A stretch of 64,000 nucleotides of DNA from Piscinibacter lacus. Its GTDB lineage: Bacteria; Pseudomonadota; Gammaproteobacteria; Burkholderiales; Burkholderiaceae_C. The stretch covers positions 62,001 through 126,000 of the forward strand of contig NZ_JAERRA010000002.1 of NCBI RefSeq assembly GCF_016735685.1, in the 5' to 3' direction. Positions 45,847 through 55,365 of this stretch are shown here, piece by piece. The number at the start of each line of letters is the position of its first letter. The first letter of the stretch is position 1. The position numbers were made by a program, and so were the translations under genes. Under the pieces are notes generated by a model, which saw only the letters and a program-made list of their open reading frames with translations, did no database searches and had not been told where the DNA came from.

Positions 45847-46548
45847 TCAGATCGCAGCGAGGTCGAAGACCAGGACCTCGGCGTCCTCGCCGGCTTCCAG
45901 GCGCAGGCTGGATTCCCCGGCCAGGCGCAGCGCATCGCCCGCTTCCAGGCGCTGGCCGTTGACGGTCAGCGCGCCACGCGCCAGGTGCACATAGGCCAGG
46001 CGGGACGGGTCCAGCGCCAGGGTGGCGGCCTCCTCGCCGTCGAACAGGCCGGCATGCAAGCGCACATCGGCCTGCACCTGCACGGCGCCCTCGCCCGCCA
46101 CGCGGCCGGCGATCAGGGCCAGGCGGCCACGCTTGGCCTCGGCCGGCACATGGGTCTGCTCATAGCCCGGGGCCAGGTTGCGGCTGTGCGGCAGCATCCA
46201 GATCTGCAGCAGGTGGGTGGTGGTGTCGGCGGCATTGAACTCGCTGTGGCGCACGCCGGTGCCGGCGCTCATGCGCTGCACATCGCCGGGGCGGATGGTC
46301 TCGCCATGGCCCAGGCTGTCTTCATGCGCCAGGGCGCCCTGCATCACGTAGGTGACGATCTCCATGTCGCGGTGCGGGTGCATGCCGAAGCCGGTGCCGG
46401 GCGCGATCCAGTCCTCGTTGATGACGCGCAGATTGCCCCAGCCCATTTGGGCCGGGTCGAAGTAGTCGGCGAAGGAAAAACTGTGGGCGCTCTTCAGCCA
46501 GCCGTGATCGGCATGGCCGCGTTCGGCCGAGCGTCGCAGGGTCATCAT
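45847..46548 (-). CDS. Pirin-family protein (YhhW-like quercetinase)
   Basis: 233 aa bicupin. Metal-binding motif in GFGMHPHRDMEIVTYV, then HEDSLG and GTGVRHSEFNA, as in YhhW. The second cupin is reduced and alanine-rich. YhhW proteins oxidise quercetin in vitro; their physiological role is unclear. A divergent LysR gene 172 bp away is the likely regulator. Confidence 0.88.
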   Translation of the reverse strand: MMTLRRSAERGHADHGWLKSAHSFSFADYFDPAQMGWGNLRVINEDWIAPGTGFGMHPHRDMEIVTYVMQGALAHEDSLGHGETIRPGDVQRMSAGTGVRHSEFNAADTTTHLLQIWMLPHSRNLAPGYEQTHVPAEAKRGRLALIAGRVAGEGAVQVQADVRLHAGLFDGEEAATLALDPSRLAYVHLARGALTVNGQRLEAGDALRLAGESSLRLEAGEDAEVLVFDLAAI

Positions 46549-46649
46549 GGCGGGGCTCCTTTCGGGGTGGGCACCGGGGCATCCGGTGACGATGGGAGAA
46601 CTGTAGGCAGGCCCCCCGCCGCCAGGGCTGCGCGCGCTTGACGGCCCCG

Positions 46650-46664
46650 TTCAAACGGCTTGAA
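46650..46664. promoter_or_regulatory. LysR-type operator between pirin and LysR genes
   Basis: TTCAA-ACGGC-TTGAA is a perfect interrupted dyad of the T-N11-A type bound by LysR regulators, placed in the 172-bp divergent gap 57 bp before the LysR start. Confidence 0.6.
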
Positions 46665-46720
46665 GGCATGAGAATCCCGCCACCGCCTGCTGACCTGCCC
46701 ACGCCCTGCCCTGTCCGACG

Positions 46721-47701
46721 ATGAGCGACCGCCGCCACGCCCTGAGCCCCGAAGCCCTGACGATGATGGATGCCATCGCGCGCAGCGGCAGCTTCGCCGC
46801 GGCAGCGCGCGAGCTGGGCAAGGTGCCCTCGGCCCTCACCTACAGCGTGCGGCAACTGGAAGATGCGCTCGACGTGCTGCTCTTCGACCGCAGCTCGCGC
46901 CAGGCCCGCCTGACCGCCGCCGGCGAGGAACTGCTGCGCGAGGGCCGCCGCCTGCTGACCGAGCTGGACGCGGTGGCCAACCGCGTGCGCCGCATCGCCA
47001 CCGGCTGGGAGACGCAGCTCACCCTGGCGCTGGACGGGATCCTCGCACCCAGCGCGATCTACGACCTGGTCGAGGCCTTCTATGCCTTGCGCCTCACCCC
47101 GGCCGGCGGGGGCGCGGCCACGGCCCCGCCGACCCGGCTGCGCATCCGCAGCGAGGTGCTGTCGGGCACCTGGGAGGCCCTGGTCACTGGCGAGGCCGAC
47201 CTCGCCATCGGCGGCGCCTTCGACCCCGTCAGCCAGCCCGGCTTGCAGATTGCGCCGCTGGGCGAGATCGCGATGTGCTTCACGGTGGCGCCGCACCATC
47301 CGCTGGCCGCCGCGGCCGAGCCGCTGACGCCGCAATGCATCGGTGCGCACCGCATCGTCGCGATCGCCGACACCGCCCACCGCATGGCACCGATCACCAC
47401 CGGCGTGCAGCCCGGCCAGGATGTGCTGACCGTGCCCAGCCTCGCCGCCAAGCTCGAAGCCCAGTTGCGCGGCCTGGGCTGCGGCTGGATGCCCGAGCCG
47501 CTGGTGCAGCGCCATGTCGAGGCCGGCCGCCTCGTGCGCAAGGCCACCGAGACGCCCGCCCGCCACGTCCGCCTGCACTACGGCTGGCGCAGCCCGGCGC
47601 AGGGCCCGGTCGGCCTGGGCCTGCAGTGGTGGCTGGACCAGCTCGCGCAGCCTGTGACCCGCCGCGCGCTGCTGGAGCGGCACGCCGGCCTGCTGCTGTG
47701 A
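46721..47701 (+). CDS. LysR-family transcriptional regulator
   Basis: 326 aa. Winged helix-turn-helix at 8-67 ([27 protein letters not shown] as the recognition part, cited by position), followed by a substrate-binding-type effector domain ([36 protein letters not shown]). Diverges from the pirin gene, which it probably controls, with autoregulation. An insertion of Gly/Ala residues occurs around 127-134. Confidence 0.88.
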   Translation: MSDRRHALSPEALTMMDAIARSGSFAAAARELGKVPSALTYSVRQLEDALDVLLFDRSSRQARLTAAGEELLREGRRLLTELDAVANRVRRIATGWETQLTLALDGILAPSAIYDLVEAFYALRLTPAGGGAATAPPTRLRIRSEVLSGTWEALVTGEADLAIGGAFDPVSQPGLQIAPLGEIAMCFTVAPHHPLAAAAEPLTPQCIGAHRIVAIADTAHRMAPITTGVQPGQDVLTVPSLAAKLEAQLRGLGCGWMPEPLVQRHVEAGRLVRKATETPARHVRLHYGWRSPAQGPVGLGLQWWLDQLAQPVTRRALLERHAGLLL

Positions 47702-47711
47702 GGCTCGGACC

Positions 47712-48767
47712 ATGAGCCTGGCGCCTGGCGGGGGCGACTACGTCGGCCGCTTCGCGCCCTCGCCCACCGGGTCGCTGCATGCGGGCTCGCTGGTCGCGGC
47801 CCTGGCGAGCTGGCTCGATGCGCGCGCGCACGGCGGCCGGTGGCGGCTGCGCATCGAGGATGTCGACATGCCGCGCTGCCCGCCCGGCGCGGAGGCCGAG
47901 ATCCTGCGCCAGCTAGACGCGCTGGGCCTGCGGGCCGACGCGCCGCCCAGCCGCCAGTCGCAGCACGGGGCGCGCTATGCGGCGGCATTGCAAGCGCTGG
48001 TCGAGGCCGGCCGTGCCTACCCCTGCGACTGCACCCGGGCGCAGATTGCCGCGGCGCAGGCGGCGCGCTTCGGGCCGCCGCAGCGCCATGTCGAGCGGCC
48101 CTACCCCGGCACCTGCCGGCCGGGGCGGGACTGCGGCACAGCCGGCAGGGCCGAGGGCAGCTGCGATCGGCGGGCAGGGACCGGGGCCTGGCCTGCCCCT
48201 GCACCCGGTCCCGGCATACGCCCGGTGGCCTGGCGCCTGCGCCTGTCCGACGACGCGGCGCTGGCCTGGACCGACCGCCGCCTCGGCCCCCAGCAGCAGG
48301 ATGTGGCCGCCCTCTGCGGCGACTTCGTGCTGCGCCGGGCCGACGGCCTCTGGGCCTATCAGCTCGCGGTGGTGGTGGACGATGCCGCCGAGGGCATCAA
48401 CCATATCGTGCGCGGCGAGGACCTGACCGACAACACGCCGCGCCAGATCCTGTTGCAGCGCGCGCTGGGCCTGCCGACCCCCGTCTACCTGCACACGCCG
48501 CTGGTGCGCGGGCCGGACGGCGAGAAGCTCAGCAAGCAGCACGGCGCGCCCGGCCTGGGCCTGCGCGATGCCGACGAGGTGCTGGCCGCCCTGCAGGCCG
48601 CCGGCCGCGTGCTGGGCCTGGACCTGCCGCCCGGCCGCTGGGCCGGCAGCGCGGCGGACTGGCGCGCGGCGGCCGTGCGCGCCTGGGCCACGCGCTGGGG
48701 GCCCGGCGCCGGGCGCGGCATGCCCGACCGAATGTCCGAGGGAAAGCCCGACGGAGTGCCGGGTTAA
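47712..48767 (+). CDS. gluQ: Glutamyl-Q tRNA(Asp) synthetase
   Basis: 351 aa. HIGH-like [14 protein letters not shown] and KMSKS-like EKLSKQHG show a GluRS-type catalytic core without an anticodon domain; CDCTRAQ with YPGTC forms the zinc site. It glutamylates queuosine in tRNA(Asp). Longer than usual (about 300 aa) because of a Gly/Pro-rich insert after the zinc site (about 137-170) and an extra C-terminal tail. It follows the LysR gene by 10 bp. Confidence 0.92.
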   Translation: MSLAPGGGDYVGRFAPSPTGSLHAGSLVAALASWLDARAHGGRWRLRIEDVDMPRCPPGAEAEILRQLDALGLRADAPPSRQSQHGARYAAALQALVEAGRAYPCDCTRAQIAAAQAARFGPPQRHVERPYPGTCRPGRDCGTAGRAEGSCDRRAGTGAWPAPAPGPGIRPVAWRLRLSDDAALAWTDRRLGPQQQDVAALCGDFVLRRADGLWAYQLAVVVDDAAEGINHIVRGEDLTDNTPRQILLQRALGLPTPVYLHTPLVRGPDGEKLSKQHGAPGLGLRDADEVLAALQAAGRVLGLDLPPGRWAGSAADWRAAAVRAWATRWGPGAGRGMPDRMSEGKPDGVPG

Positions 48768-48784
48768 AACAAACGTTTGATTAA
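48764..48784. promoter_or_regulatory. Operator-like palindrome ahead of the TetR-family gene
   Basis: A perfect CAAACGTTTG (48770-48779) within an AT-rich TTAA...TTAA context, rare in this GC-rich window, lies 19 bp before the TetR start. It is a good candidate for the autoregulatory operator that controls the efflux operon. Confidence 0.6.
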
Positions 48785-48802
48785 GGGCTTAGCATCCGCG
48801 CC

Positions 48803-49504
48803 GTGAGCCCTTCCGCCCCGCCCCCGCCCCCAGCGCATGCCCCGGCCACGGCCGAAGGCACTGACGCGCGTGCCCGCCTGCTCGGCACCGCCATCCGCCT
48901 GTTCGCGCAGCAGGGCTACAGCCGCACCTCGACCCGCGAGCTGGCCGAGGCTGCACAGGTCAATGTGGCGGCCATCAGCTACTACTTCGGCGACAAGGCC
49001 GGCCTCTACCGCGCGGCCTTCCTGGAGCCCATGGACCCCACCGAGGACCTGGCCCGCTTCACCGACCCGGCCCTGCCCCTGGAAGCCGCCCTGGCCGGCT
49101 TCTATGCGGGCTTCCTGGAACCGCTGCGGCACGGCGACGAGGCGCGGCTGTGCACCAAGCTGCATCTGCGCGAGATGCTGGAAAGCACCGGCCTGGTCGA
49201 GAACGGCCTGGTCGCCAGCATCCAGCCCCTGCACGATGCCCTGCTCGGCCTGCTCACCCGGCAGCTCGGCCTGCCGGCAGCCGACGAGGCCTTGCAGCGC
49301 CTGGCCCTGTGCATCGCCGGCCTGGGCGTGCACCTGCATGTGGGCCTGGACATCAACGAGGCCCTCGCCCCCGGCGTGAACACCGCGCCCGGTGCCCTCG
49401 ACCGCTGGCAGCAGACCCTGGTGCAAGCCGCCCTGGCCATGGTCGAGGCCGAAGCCCGGCGGCGCGCGCCGCCCCCGCCTGCCCCCAAGGACACCGTGTC
49501 ATGA
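48803..49504 (+). CDS. TetR-family repressor (CecR-like) of the efflux operon
   Basis: 233 aa, starting with GTG. Helix-turn-helix at about 22-68 (TRELAEAAQVNVAAISYYFGDKAGLY pattern), then a ligand domain like the CecR/DUF1956 group. An alanine/proline leader precedes the DNA-binding domain. Its stop overlaps the ATG of the outer-membrane factor gene, so repressor and pump are one operon behind the CAAACGTTTG palindrome. Confidence 0.87.
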   Translation: MSPSAPPPPPAHAPATAEGTDARARLLGTAIRLFAQQGYSRTSTRELAEAAQVNVAAISYYFGDKAGLYRAAFLEPMDPTEDLARFTDPALPLEAALAGFYAGFLEPLRHGDEARLCTKLHLREMLESTGLVENGLVASIQPLHDALLGLLTRQLGLPAADEALQRLALCIAGLGVHLHVGLDINEALAPGVNTAPGALDRWQQTLVQAALAMVEAEARRRAPPPPAPKDTVS

Positions 49505-50988
49505 GCCGCTGCCCGACCGGCGCCCTGTTCGCCCTCTCCATCGTCCTGCTGGCCGGCTGCGCCACGCCGGTCGACCGCCCCCCGGCGACCCTGCCGGCGG
49601 CGGCGCAGGCTGCGGCCTGGCAGGCGCCGCGGCCGCCGGCCGACCTGCCATCGGACCCCGGGGCTGCGCGCCCGGCGGGCTGGCCGCTGTTCGACGATCC
49701 GCTGCTGAACCGCCTGGTCGAGGCCGCCCAGGCCGGCAGCCCCAACCTGGCCGCGGCGCAGGCCCGCATCGCCCGGGCCCGCGCCGGCCTGGCGGGCAGC
49801 GAGGCCCAGGGCCTGCCCCAGGTGGAGGCCAACGCCAGCGCCCAGCGCAGCCGCAGCCTGCCGGCCTCGGGTGGTTCAGCGGCCGGGGCCGGCGGCTTCG
49901 GCTTCGGCGGCGTCAGCAACAGCCGCCAGATCGGCCTGCAATCGAGCTGGGAGATCGACCTCTTCGGCGGCGTGGCCGCCAGCGTGCGGGCCGCCGCTGC
50001 GCGACTGCGCCATGCCGAGGCCGGCTGGCATGCCGCCCGGGTGGCGCTGGCCGCCGAGGTCGGCACGGCCTACATCAGCCTGCGGGCCTGTGAAGCCCAG
50101 CTTGTGCAGACCGAGGCCGACGCCCGCTCGCGCGAGGCCACGGCCCGGCTCAGCGAGCAATCGGCCCGTGCGGGCTTCACCGCGCCGGCCGACGCCGCCC
50201 TGGCCCGGGCCGGGGCGGCGCAGGCCGCCAGCGCGGTGCGTGCCCAGCAGGCGCAGTGCGACACCCTGGTCAAGGGCCTGGTCGAGCTGAGCGACTGGAC
50301 CGAGCCGGCCCTGCGCCGCGAACTGGCCGAAGGCGCGGGCCGCTTGCCGCAGACCCCCGGCCTCGGCCCCCTGCCCCTGCCGGCCGAGCTGCTGGGCCAG
50401 CGGCCCGATGTGGATGCCGCCCGCGCCGCCGTCGAGGCCGCCGCGGCCGACGCCGACCTGACCCGCCGCGACGAAAAGCCGCGCCTGAGCCTGGGCGGCT
50501 CCATCGGCCGCAGCGTGACGCGCGGCGGCGGCTTCGATGCCGAGGGCGGTGTCTGGTCGCTCGGGCCCCTCACCCTGAGCCTGCCGCTCTTCGACGGCGG
50601 CCGGCGCCGCGCCGCAAGCGCCGGGGCCGAGGCCGCCTACGACGAAGCGCTGGCGCAATTGCAGGGCACGCTGCGCCAGGCGCTGCGCGAGGTCGAGACC
50701 GCCCTCGTCGCCCTGGACGCCAGCGCCGCCCGCGAGCCGGCCCTGCAAGCCGCCGCCGAAGGCTTCGAGGCGGCCCGCCGGGCCACCGAGGCCCGCCAGC
50801 GCGGCGGCCTGGCCAGCCTGCTCGACCTGGAAACCGCCCGCCGCAATGCCTTGCAGGCCCGCGGCGCCCTGATCGAAGTGCAGCGTGAACGCGCCAGCGC
50901 ATGGATCACGCTCTACCGCAGCCTCGGCGGCGGCTGGCGCCCCGGCGAAGCGCCTCGCGCCGCCGCCCGCGCCGGCACGCCGGACTGA
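49501..50988 (+). CDS. NodT-type outer-membrane efflux lipoprotein
   Basis: 495 aa. Lipobox LLAGC with Cys at residue 20, then the two repeats of the TolC/OprM family (DPLLNRLVEAAQAGSPNLAAAQARI; LLGQRPDVDAARAAVEAAAADA pattern). It forms the outer-membrane duct of the RND pump encoded next. ATGA overlap with the repressor gene. Confidence 0.9.
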   Translation: MSRCPTGALFALSIVLLAGCATPVDRPPATLPAAAQAAAWQAPRPPADLPSDPGAARPAGWPLFDDPLLNRLVEAAQAGSPNLAAAQARIARARAGLAGSEAQGLPQVEANASAQRSRSLPASGGSAAGAGGFGFGGVSNSRQIGLQSSWEIDLFGGVAASVRAAAARLRHAEAGWHAARVALAAEVGTAYISLRACEAQLVQTEADARSREATARLSEQSARAGFTAPADAALARAGAAQAASAVRAQQAQCDTLVKGLVELSDWTEPALRRELAEGAGRLPQTPGLGPLPLPAELLGQRPDVDAARAAVEAAAADADLTRRDEKPRLSLGGSIGRSVTRGGGFDAEGGVWSLGPLTLSLPLFDGGRRRAASAGAEAAYDEALAQLQGTLRQALREVETALVALDASAAREPALQAAAEGFEAARRATEARQRGGLASLLDLETARRNALQARGALIEVQRERASAWITLYRSLGGGWRPGEAPRAAARAGTPD

Positions 50989-50997
50989 ACCCTTTCC

Positions 50998-52176
50998 ATG
51001 CCGCAAGCCACCCTGGACATGAGCCCCGCCTGGATCAAGCACCCCCTGACCCTCGTCAGCGCCGCGCTGCTGCTGGCCGGCCTCGCCTTCGTCGGCCTGA
51101 ACAGCCGCCCGGCCGCTGCCGGTGCCCCGCCCGCCCCCGCCGCCACCGTACGCCCGGCGCTGACGGTGAGCCTGGTCAGCCCGCAGCGCAACAGCCTGGC
51201 CGACACGGTGAGCGCCAACGGCAGCATCGCCGCCTGGCAGGAAGCCATCGTCGGCGCCGAAGTGCAGGGCCTGCGCCTGGCCGAGGTGCGGGTGAATGTG
51301 GGCGACATCGTGCGCCGCGGCCAGGTGCTGGCCATCTTCGACCGCCGCAGCAGCGAGGCTGAGCTGGCCCAGAGCCGCGCCGCCGTCGCCGAGGCCGAAG
51401 CCGCCCTGGCCGAGGCCGCCGCCAATGCCGCCCGGGCGCGCGAGCTGGAAGACAGCGGCGCCCTCAGCGCCCAGCAGATCACCCAGTTGCTGACCGCCGA
51501 GCGCACCGCCGCGGCCCGCCTGGCCGCCGTGCAGGCCACCCAGCAGCTCCAGCAACTGCGCCTGACGCAGACCGAGGTGCGGGCGCCCGACCATGGCGTG
51601 ATCAGCGCCCGCAGCGCCACTGTGGGCGCGGTGCTGGCTTCGGGCACCGAGCTGTTCCGGCTGATCCGCCAGGGCCGCCTGGAATGGCGCGGCGAGGTGG
51701 CCGCCGACGAGCTGGCGGCCCTGCGCCCGGGCCAGACCGTGCAGGTGCAGGCGCCGGGCGGCGCGACCGTCGCCGGCCGGCTGCGCCAGGTCGGGCCGAC
51801 GGTGGATGCCACGACCCGCAATGCCCTGGTCTATGTGGACCTGCCCGACAGCGCCGGCCGCCTGAAGGCCGGCATGTTCGCGCGCGGCAGCTTCGAGCTG
51901 GGCCGCAGCACCGCGCTGACGCTGCCGCAGGCCGCGGTGCTGCTGCGCGAGGGCTTCAGCTATGTCTTCGTGCTGGAGGGCGCGGACCGGGTGGCGCAGC
52001 GCAAGGTGCGCACCGGCCGGCGCAGCGCCGAGCAGGTCGAGATCCTCGAAGGCGTCGGCCCGGCCGACCGGGTGGTGGCCAGCGGCGCGGGCTTCCTGGC
52101 CGATGGCGACACGGTGCGGGTGGTCGCCGCGCCGGCCCCGGCGACGGCAGGCAGCGCGCCGCAGCGCAACGACTGA
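50998..52176 (+). CDS. RND efflux membrane-fusion protein
   Basis: 392 aa. N-terminal anchor (about 16-36), lipoyl/hairpin region (ANGSIAAWQEAIVGAEVQGLRLAEV; hairpin 120-185), beta-barrel and membrane-proximal domains (VVASGAGFLADGDTVRV). Nine bp after the outer-membrane factor gene and 15 bp before the pump gene. Confidence 0.9.
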   Translation: MPQATLDMSPAWIKHPLTLVSAALLLAGLAFVGLNSRPAAAGAPPAPAATVRPALTVSLVSPQRNSLADTVSANGSIAAWQEAIVGAEVQGLRLAEVRVNVGDIVRRGQVLAIFDRRSSEAELAQSRAAVAEAEAALAEAAANAARARELEDSGALSAQQITQLLTAERTAAARLAAVQATQQLQQLRLTQTEVRAPDHGVISARSATVGAVLASGTELFRLIRQGRLEWRGEVAADELAALRPGQTVQVQAPGGATVAGRLRQVGPTVDATTRNALVYVDLPDSAGRLKAGMFARGSFELGRSTALTLPQAAVLLREGFSYVFVLEGADRVAQRKVRTGRRSAEQVEILEGVGPADRVVASGAGFLADGDTVRVVAAPAPATAGSAPQRND

Positions 52177-52191
52177 AGCCGGGAGCCCGCC

Positions 52192-55100
52192 ATGAACGTT
52201 TCCGCCTGGTGCATCCGCAACCCCATCCCCTCGGTGATGCTGTTCGTGATGCTGACGCTGGCCGGCCTGCTGGGCTTCCAGCAGATGAAGATCCAGCAGT
52301 TCCCGGACATCGACCTGCCCACCATCACCATCAGCGCCAGCCTGCCCGGCACCGCGCCGGCGCAGATGGAGACGGAGGTCGCGCGCAAGCTGGAGAACGC
52401 GGTCGCCTCGCTGACCGGCGTGAAGAACCTCTACACCAAGGTGCAGGACGGCACGGCCCTGGTCACCGTGGAATTTCGCCTGGAGAAGAACACCCAGGAG
52501 GCGCTGGACGATGTGCGCAGCGCCGTGGCCCGCGTGCGCGCCGACCTGCCGGCCGAGCTGCGCGACCCCGTCGTCACCAAGCTCGACCTGGCGGGCTCGC
52601 CGATCCTGACCTACACCGTGGCCTCGCCGCGCATGGACGAGGAGGCGCTGAGCTGGTTCGTCGACGACACGGTCACCAAGGCCATGCTCGCGGTGCGCGG
52701 CGTGGGCGCCGTCAACCGGGTGGGCGGCGTGACGCGCGAGGTGCGCGTCGAGCTGGACCCGGACAAGTTGCTGGCCCTGGGCCTGAGCGCCGCCGAAGTC
52801 AGCCGGCAACTGCGCGCCGTGCAGGCCGACGCCCCCGGCGGACGGGCCGAGGTGGGCGGCATCGAGCAGAGCGTGCGCACCCTGGCCAATGTGCAGAGCG
52901 CGGAGGAGCTCTCGCGCCTGCAACTGGCCATGCCAGACGGCCGCCTGGTGCGCCTGGACCAGGTCGCCACCCTCAGCGACACCGTGGCCGAGGTGCGCAG
53001 CGGCGCCCTGATCAACGGCAAGCCAGCGGTCGCCTTCGAGATCCAGCGCAGCCGCGGCGCGGGCGAGACCGCCGTGGCCGAGGGCGTGCGCCGGGCGCTG
53101 GACACGCTGCGCGCCGAGCGGCCGGACATCGAGATCGTCGAGGCCTTCAACTTCGTCCAGCCCACGGTGGAGAACTACGAGGGCAGCATGGTGCTGCTGC
53201 TCGAAGGCGCGGTGCTCGCCGTGGTCGTGGTGTGGTTCTTCCTGCGCGACTGGCGCGCCACCCTGGTGGCGGCCACCGCCCTGCCGCTGTCCATCGTGCC
53301 GGCCTTCGCGGTGATGCACTACGTCTTCGGCTTCACGCTCAATGTGGTGACGCTGCTGAGCATGAGCCTGGTGGTGGGCATCCTGGTCGACGATGCCATC
53401 GTCGAGATCGAGAACATCATGCGCCACCTGCGCATGCCCGCCGCCGGGCTGTCCCAGGGCGGGCATTCCCCCTCGGGGGGCATGGGGGCCCATGTCCTCA
53501 AGACGCCCTACCAGGCGGCGATGGAAGCGGCCGACGAGATCGGCCTGGCGGTGATCGCCACCACCTTCACGCTGATCGCCGTCTTCCTGCCCACCGCCTT
53601 CATGGCCGGCGTGCCGGGCAAGTTCTTCGTGCAGTTCGGCTGGACGGCGGCGATCGCGGTCTTCTTCAGCCTGGTCGTGGCGCGCATGCTCACGCCCATG
53701 ATGGCGGCCTACTTGCTCAAGCCGCCGCGCACCGAGCACACCGAGCCAGGTTGGATGCGGTACTACCTGGGCTGGGCGGCCTGGTGCCTGCGGCATCGCA
53801 TCCTCACCATGCTGGCGGCGGCGGCCTTCTTCGTCGGCAGCTTCGGCCTGGTGCCGCTGTTGTCCACCGGCTTCATCCCGCCGGACGACATCAACCAGAC
53901 CCAGGTCACCCTCACCCTGCCGCCGGGCAGCAGCTATGCCCAGACCCTGGCCGCCGCCGAGCAGGCCCGCCTGCTGGTGCAGCGCAACCCGCATGTGAAG
54001 CTGGTCTACACCGCGGTGGGCGGCGGCAGCACCGGCGCCGACACCTTCACCCCGGGCGCCGGCCTGCCCGAAGTCACCAAGGCCACGCTGACGCTGAACC
54101 TGACCCACCGCAGCGAGCGCAGCCCGCTCTTCGGCACCAAGACCAGCAAGCAGGACATCGAGGCCGAGCTGCGCAAGGCCCTGGCCGATCTGCCCGGCGC
54201 GCGGGTGAAGGTGGGCTTCGGGGCCAGCGCGGAGAAGTACGTGCTCGTGCTGGCCGGTGCCGACGGCGCCGTGCTGCAGCAGCATGCGGCGGTGGTGGAA
54301 AAGGAGCTGCGCGGCATCCCCGGCATCGGCGCGGTCACCAGCTCCTCCAGCCTGGTGCGGCCCGAGCTGATCGTGCGGCCCGACAGCGCCCGCGCCGCCG
54401 ACCTGGGCGTGACCAGCGCGGCCATCGCCGAGACCCTGCGCATCGCCACCGCGGGCGACTACGACCAGAGCCTGCCCAAGCTCAACCTCAGCCAGCGCCA
54501 GGTGCCCATCGTCGTGCGCCTGCCGGCCGAGGCGCGCACCGACCTGAGCCTGCTCGCCCGGCTGCCGGTGCCGGGCACGCGCGGTCCGGTGATGCTGGGC
54601 AATGTGGCGACGCTGGAGCTGGGCAGCGGCCCGGCCAGCATCGACCGCTACAACCGCCAGCGCAATGTGAACTTCGAGATCGAGCTGAACCAGCAGCCGC
54701 TGGGCGCGGTGAAGGCCGCCGCGCTGGCCCTGCCCAGCTTGCAGCAGTTGCCCGCGGGCGTGACGCAAACGGAAATCGGCGACGCCGAGGCCATGGCCGA
54801 GCTCTTCGCCAGCTTCGGCCTGGCGATGGCAACCGGCGTGCTCTGCATCTACATCGTGCTGGTGCTGCTGTTCAAGGACTTCGTGCAGCCCGCCACCATC
54901 CTGGGCGCGCTGGTGCTGTCGATCCCCGGCGCCTTCCTGGCGCTCTATGTGACGCAGACGGCCATCTCCATGCCCAGCATGATCGGCCTGATCATGCTGA
55001 TGGGCATCGCGACCAAGAACTCCATCCTGCTGATCGACTACGTGATCCTGGCGCGGCGCGACCACGGCATGGACCGCTTCGAGGCCGTGCTCGACGCCTG

Positions 55101-55365
55101 CCGCAAGCGCGCCCGGCCGATCGTGATGACCACCATCGCCATGGCCGCCGGCATGCTGCCCATCGCCCTGGGCCTGGGCACCGACCCGAGCTTCCGCAGC
55201 CCCATGGCCATCGTCGTGATCGGCGGCCTGATCACCAGCACCTTCCTGAGCCTGCTGGTGATCCCGGTGCTCTTCACCTATGTGGACGACGGCATCGCGG
55301 CCATGCAGCGCCTGCTGCGGCGGGGCCGCGCGGCCCGGCCGGCGCAGTCCGGGGCGACGGCATGA
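52192..55365 (+). CDS. RND efflux pump with an in-frame insertion
   Basis: 1057 aa inner-membrane HAE1/MMPL-class RND transporter: N-terminal CIRNPIPSVMLFVMLTLAG, QFPDIDLPTITI, the TM4 proton-relay GILVDDAIVEIEN and TM10-11 GIATKNSILLIDY. Between RHLRM and KTPYQAAMEAADEIG the conserved cytoplasmic loop is broken by about 21 residues (415-436 region) encoded by a GC-palindromic sequence (53437-53499). Substrate is unknown, perhaps solvents, cationic drugs or phenolics. Its stop overlaps the hydrolase start. Confidence 0.92.
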   Translation: MNVSAWCIRNPIPSVMLFVMLTLAGLLGFQQMKIQQFPDIDLPTITISASLPGTAPAQMETEVARKLENAVASLTGVKNLYTKVQDGTALVTVEFRLEKNTQEALDDVRSAVARVRADLPAELRDPVVTKLDLAGSPILTYTVASPRMDEEALSWFVDDTVTKAMLAVRGVGAVNRVGGVTREVRVELDPDKLLALGLSAAEVSRQLRAVQADAPGGRAEVGGIEQSVRTLANVQSAEELSRLQLAMPDGRLVRLDQVATLSDTVAEVRSGALINGKPAVAFEIQRSRGAGETAVAEGVRRALDTLRAERPDIEIVEAFNFVQPTVENYEGSMVLLLEGAVLAVVVVWFFLRDWRATLVAATALPLSIVPAFAVMHYVFGFTLNVVTLLSMSLVVGILVDDAIVEIENIMRHLRMPAAGLSQGGHSPSGGMGAHVLKTPYQAAMEAADEIGLAVIATTFTLIAVFLPTAFMAGVPGKFFVQFGWTAAIAVFFSLVVARMLTPMMAAYLLKPPRTEHTEPGWMRYYLGWAAWCLRHRILTMLAAAAFFVGSFGLVPLLSTGFIPPDDINQTQVTLTLPPGSSYAQTLAAAEQARLLVQRNPHVKLVYTAVGGGSTGADTFTPGAGLPEVTKATLTLNLTHRSERSPLFGTKTSKQDIEAELRKALADLPGARVKVGFGASAEKYVLVLAGADGAVLQQHAAVVEKELRGIPGIGAVTSSSSLVRPELIVRPDSARAADLGVTSAAIAETLRIATAGDYDQSLPKLNLSQRQVPIVVRLPAEARTDLSLLARLPVPGTRGPVMLGNVATLELGSGPASIDRYNRQRNVNFEIELNQQPLGAVKAAALALPSLQQLPAGVTQTEIGDAEAMAELFASFGLAMATGVLCIYIVLVLLFKDFVQPATILGALVLSIPGAFLALYVTQTAISMPSMIGLIMLMGIATKNSILLIDYVILARRDHGMDRFEAVLDACRKRARPIVMTTIAMAAGMLPIALGLGTDPSFRSPMAIVVIGGLITSTFLSLLVIPVLFTYVDDGIAAMQRLLRRGRAARPAQSGATA
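53437..53499 (+). repeat. Palindromic 63-bp insertion inside the RND pump gene
   Basis: The segment contains nested inverted repeats (CCCC-CTCG-GGGG at 53468-53479 and GGGCAT...ATGGGGGCCC around it) and adds 21 codons without shifting the frame. The flanking protein sequence is the normal RND loop. It looks like a mobile intergenic palindrome of the REP type that landed in a gene. Boundaries are by comparison with the family pattern from memory. Confidence 0.5.
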
